Below are positions 5,949-6,726 of a stretch of 6,726 nt of DNA, in pieces; position 1 is the stretch's first letter, and every line of letters starts with the position of its first letter. The stretch is from positions 1-6,726 of the forward strand of contig JAHIMW010000117.1 of the NCBI GenBank assembly GCA_018896355.1, given 5' to 3'. The translations under genes were made by a program, and so were the position numbers. The notes under the pieces are model-generated. The model was not told the DNA's origin, ran no database searches, and was given only the letters and a program-made list of their open reading frames with translations. The DNA is from Pseudomonadota bacterium. Lineage in GTDB: Bacteria > Desulfobacterota > Syntrophia > Syntrophales > UBA5619.

Positions 5949-6146
5949 TTAGACGGCCTTTTTGAGAAAGCCTGAACGGATGCAGCGGGTACAGGCCTTG
6001 ACCCGCTTTACCTCTCCCGACTTACCGACGACACAACGGATCTTCTGAAGGTTTGGGCGCCAGATTTTCACACTTTTGTTGTTCGCATGGCTGACCTTAT
6101 GGCCCTTTACCGGTTTCTTGCCACATATCTCACAGATTCTCGACAT
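5949..6146 (-). CDS. rpmB: 50S ribosomal protein L28
   Basis: L28 is a small structural protein of the large ribosomal subunit. This one has 65 residues, close to the usual length, and opens with the family signature MSRICEICGKKPVKGHKVSHANN (in part). It is the cysteine-containing (zinc-ribbon) form, with pairs C5/C8 and C52/C55 plus one extra cysteine at C38. The ATG at 6146 is chosen because AGAGGAG sits seven bases upstream, and because the TTG two codons earlier would be too close to that site and extends beyond the family start. The gene stands alone here, without rpmG beside it. It lies 65 bp downstream of the phosphofructokinase gene on the same strand, so read-through from that gene is possible. 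Downstream, the two hairpins at 5881-5938 could end its transcript. Confidence 0.97.
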   Translation of the reverse strand: MSRICEICGKKPVKGHKVSHANNKSVKIWRPNLQKIRCVVGKSGEVKRVKACTRCIRSGFLKKAV

Positions 6147-6153
6147 ATCCAAG

Positions 6154-6160
6154 CTCCTCT
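6154..6160 (-). promoter_or_regulatory. Ribosome binding site of rpmB
   Basis: On the minus strand AGAGGAG occupies 6160-6154, seven bases before the ATG at 6146. It decides the start in favour of ATG 6146 over TTG 6152. Confidence 0.75.
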
Positions 6161-6211
6161 CCGAAATGCTGCCGGTTTCTAAATCAAATCCGGCTGAATT
6201 GCAAGCTATTT

Positions 6212-6726
6212 TTAATCGTTTTTCATCGAAGGGGGCTGCCCCGTGGCTTCAAGAACCCTCATCCAGATGTTTCCGCCCGGATCGACCATTGTACCCGAAC
6301 TGATCAATTTGAGAGGGATATGGACATATTCGTCCTTCATCAGACCGACGAGCATGCCGGTTTTTCCGGCCATTCCGGCGTGAACCGCATATTGTCCGAG
6401 GGCGCCGCAGTACATGCTGTCGCTGGCGTTTGCCGGAACGCTGCGAATCGTATAGCTGGGATCGATGTATTTCAAGTTGATTTCCTTGCCGATTTTGCTG
6501 AAATACTCTTCAATTTTCGCCTTCAGGAAGATCCCGATATCGAGCAGGCGGGGATTTCCCGAGGCATCCGTTTCCAGGCGCTGACCCTCCTGGCGAATGT
6601 GCTCCTGCCCCGCCCCCTCGGCCGCCAGGATCACGCAATGCGAACTCTGCTGCAGACGCCTCTCGACGGCCTTGAGAAAACCCTTCTCCCCCGCAAGATC
6701 AAAGGGAACTTCGGGAAGGCGAAAAT
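6212..6726 (-). CDS. 6-phosphofructokinase, C-terminal part (5' end outside window)
   Basis: This is the C-terminal 171 residues of a phosphofructokinase, the glycolytic enzyme that phosphorylates fructose 6-phosphate. The frame stays open to the window edge, so the gene is cut only by the window. Recognisable blocks, in order, are the PEVPF motif next to a helix (at the start of the visible part), VILAAEGAGQE, the stretch LKYIDPSYTIRSVPANASDSMYCG (in part), then the QYAVHAGMAGKTGMLVG motif. These are typical of the plant/spirochete-type (TP0108-like) branch rather than the short E. coli PfkA. Whether ATP or pyrophosphate is the phosphate donor cannot be told, because the donor-site residues lie in the missing N-terminal half. 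The stop is TAA at 6214-6212 and rpmB begins 65 bp downstream. Confidence 0.92.
   Translation of the reverse strand, partial: FRLPEVPFDLAGEKGFLKAVERRLQQSSHCVILAAEGAGQEHIRQEGQRLETDASGNPRLLDIGIFLKAKIEEYFSKIGKEINLKYIDPSYTIRSVPANASDSMYCGALGQYAVHAGMAGKTGMLVGLMKDEYVHIPLKLISSGTMVDPGGNIWMRVLEATGQPPSMKND

Noticed and set aside
6165..6205. Possible promoter or terminator between the phosphofructokinase gene and rpmB
   Set aside because: TTGCAA with TTTAGA is a poor match at 15 bp, and the GCCGG/CCGGC stem is only 5 bp with a 14-base loop and no T-run.

Overview
The window (about 54% G+C by eye) looks like chromosomal DNA of a Gram-negative anaerobe. The likely group is the Desulfobacterota/deltaproteobacteria (Syntrophus- or Geobacter-like). 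This is an inference from three things: a PilS/PilR-like two-component pair, a plant/spirochete-type phosphofructokinase, and dispersed GGGGACA...TGTCCCC palindromes, which I recall as common in that group. No rRNA, tRNA, CRISPR array or transposase gene is visible.

Layout. (1) 1-1860, plus strand: the 3' end of a sensor histidine kinase, then a complete sigma-54-dependent response regulator. (2) 1935-3468, plus strand: a near-consensus sigma-70 promoter drives a two-gene unit of a GNAT acetyltransferase and a DUF2156 (LPG-synthase C-terminal-like) protein, joined by an ATGA overlap. (3) 3447-5237, minus strand: a complete recJ, convergent with and overlapping the DUF2156 gene by 22 bp. (4) 5301-5380: a divergent promoter region between recJ and the next gene. 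(5) 5440-5865, plus strand: a small exported protein of unknown function with an internal duplication. (6) 5866-5948: a convergent intergenic region with two strong hairpins. (7) 5949-6726, minus strand: rpmB (ribosomal protein L28) and, upstream of it, the C-terminal part of a 6-phosphofructokinase that runs off the window.

The most unusual feature is a family of short palindromes (26-27 bp, GGGGACA at one end and TGTCCCC at the other). Four clear copies lie within 3.3 kb. Two of them, with a third 27-nt inverted repeat between them, form a 30-bp-period array inside the DUF2156 coding region, adding 29 in-frame codons. A fourth hairpin supplies part of the C-terminal tail of RecJ, and another lies between the exported-protein gene and rpmB, where it could end transcription. 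They resemble REP/REPIN-type elements moved by a RAYT (Y1 transposase) encoded elsewhere, here domesticated as protein-coding and terminator sequence. The other genes are conventional housekeeping or signalling genes. I see no evidence of a defence system or other multi-gene novelty.
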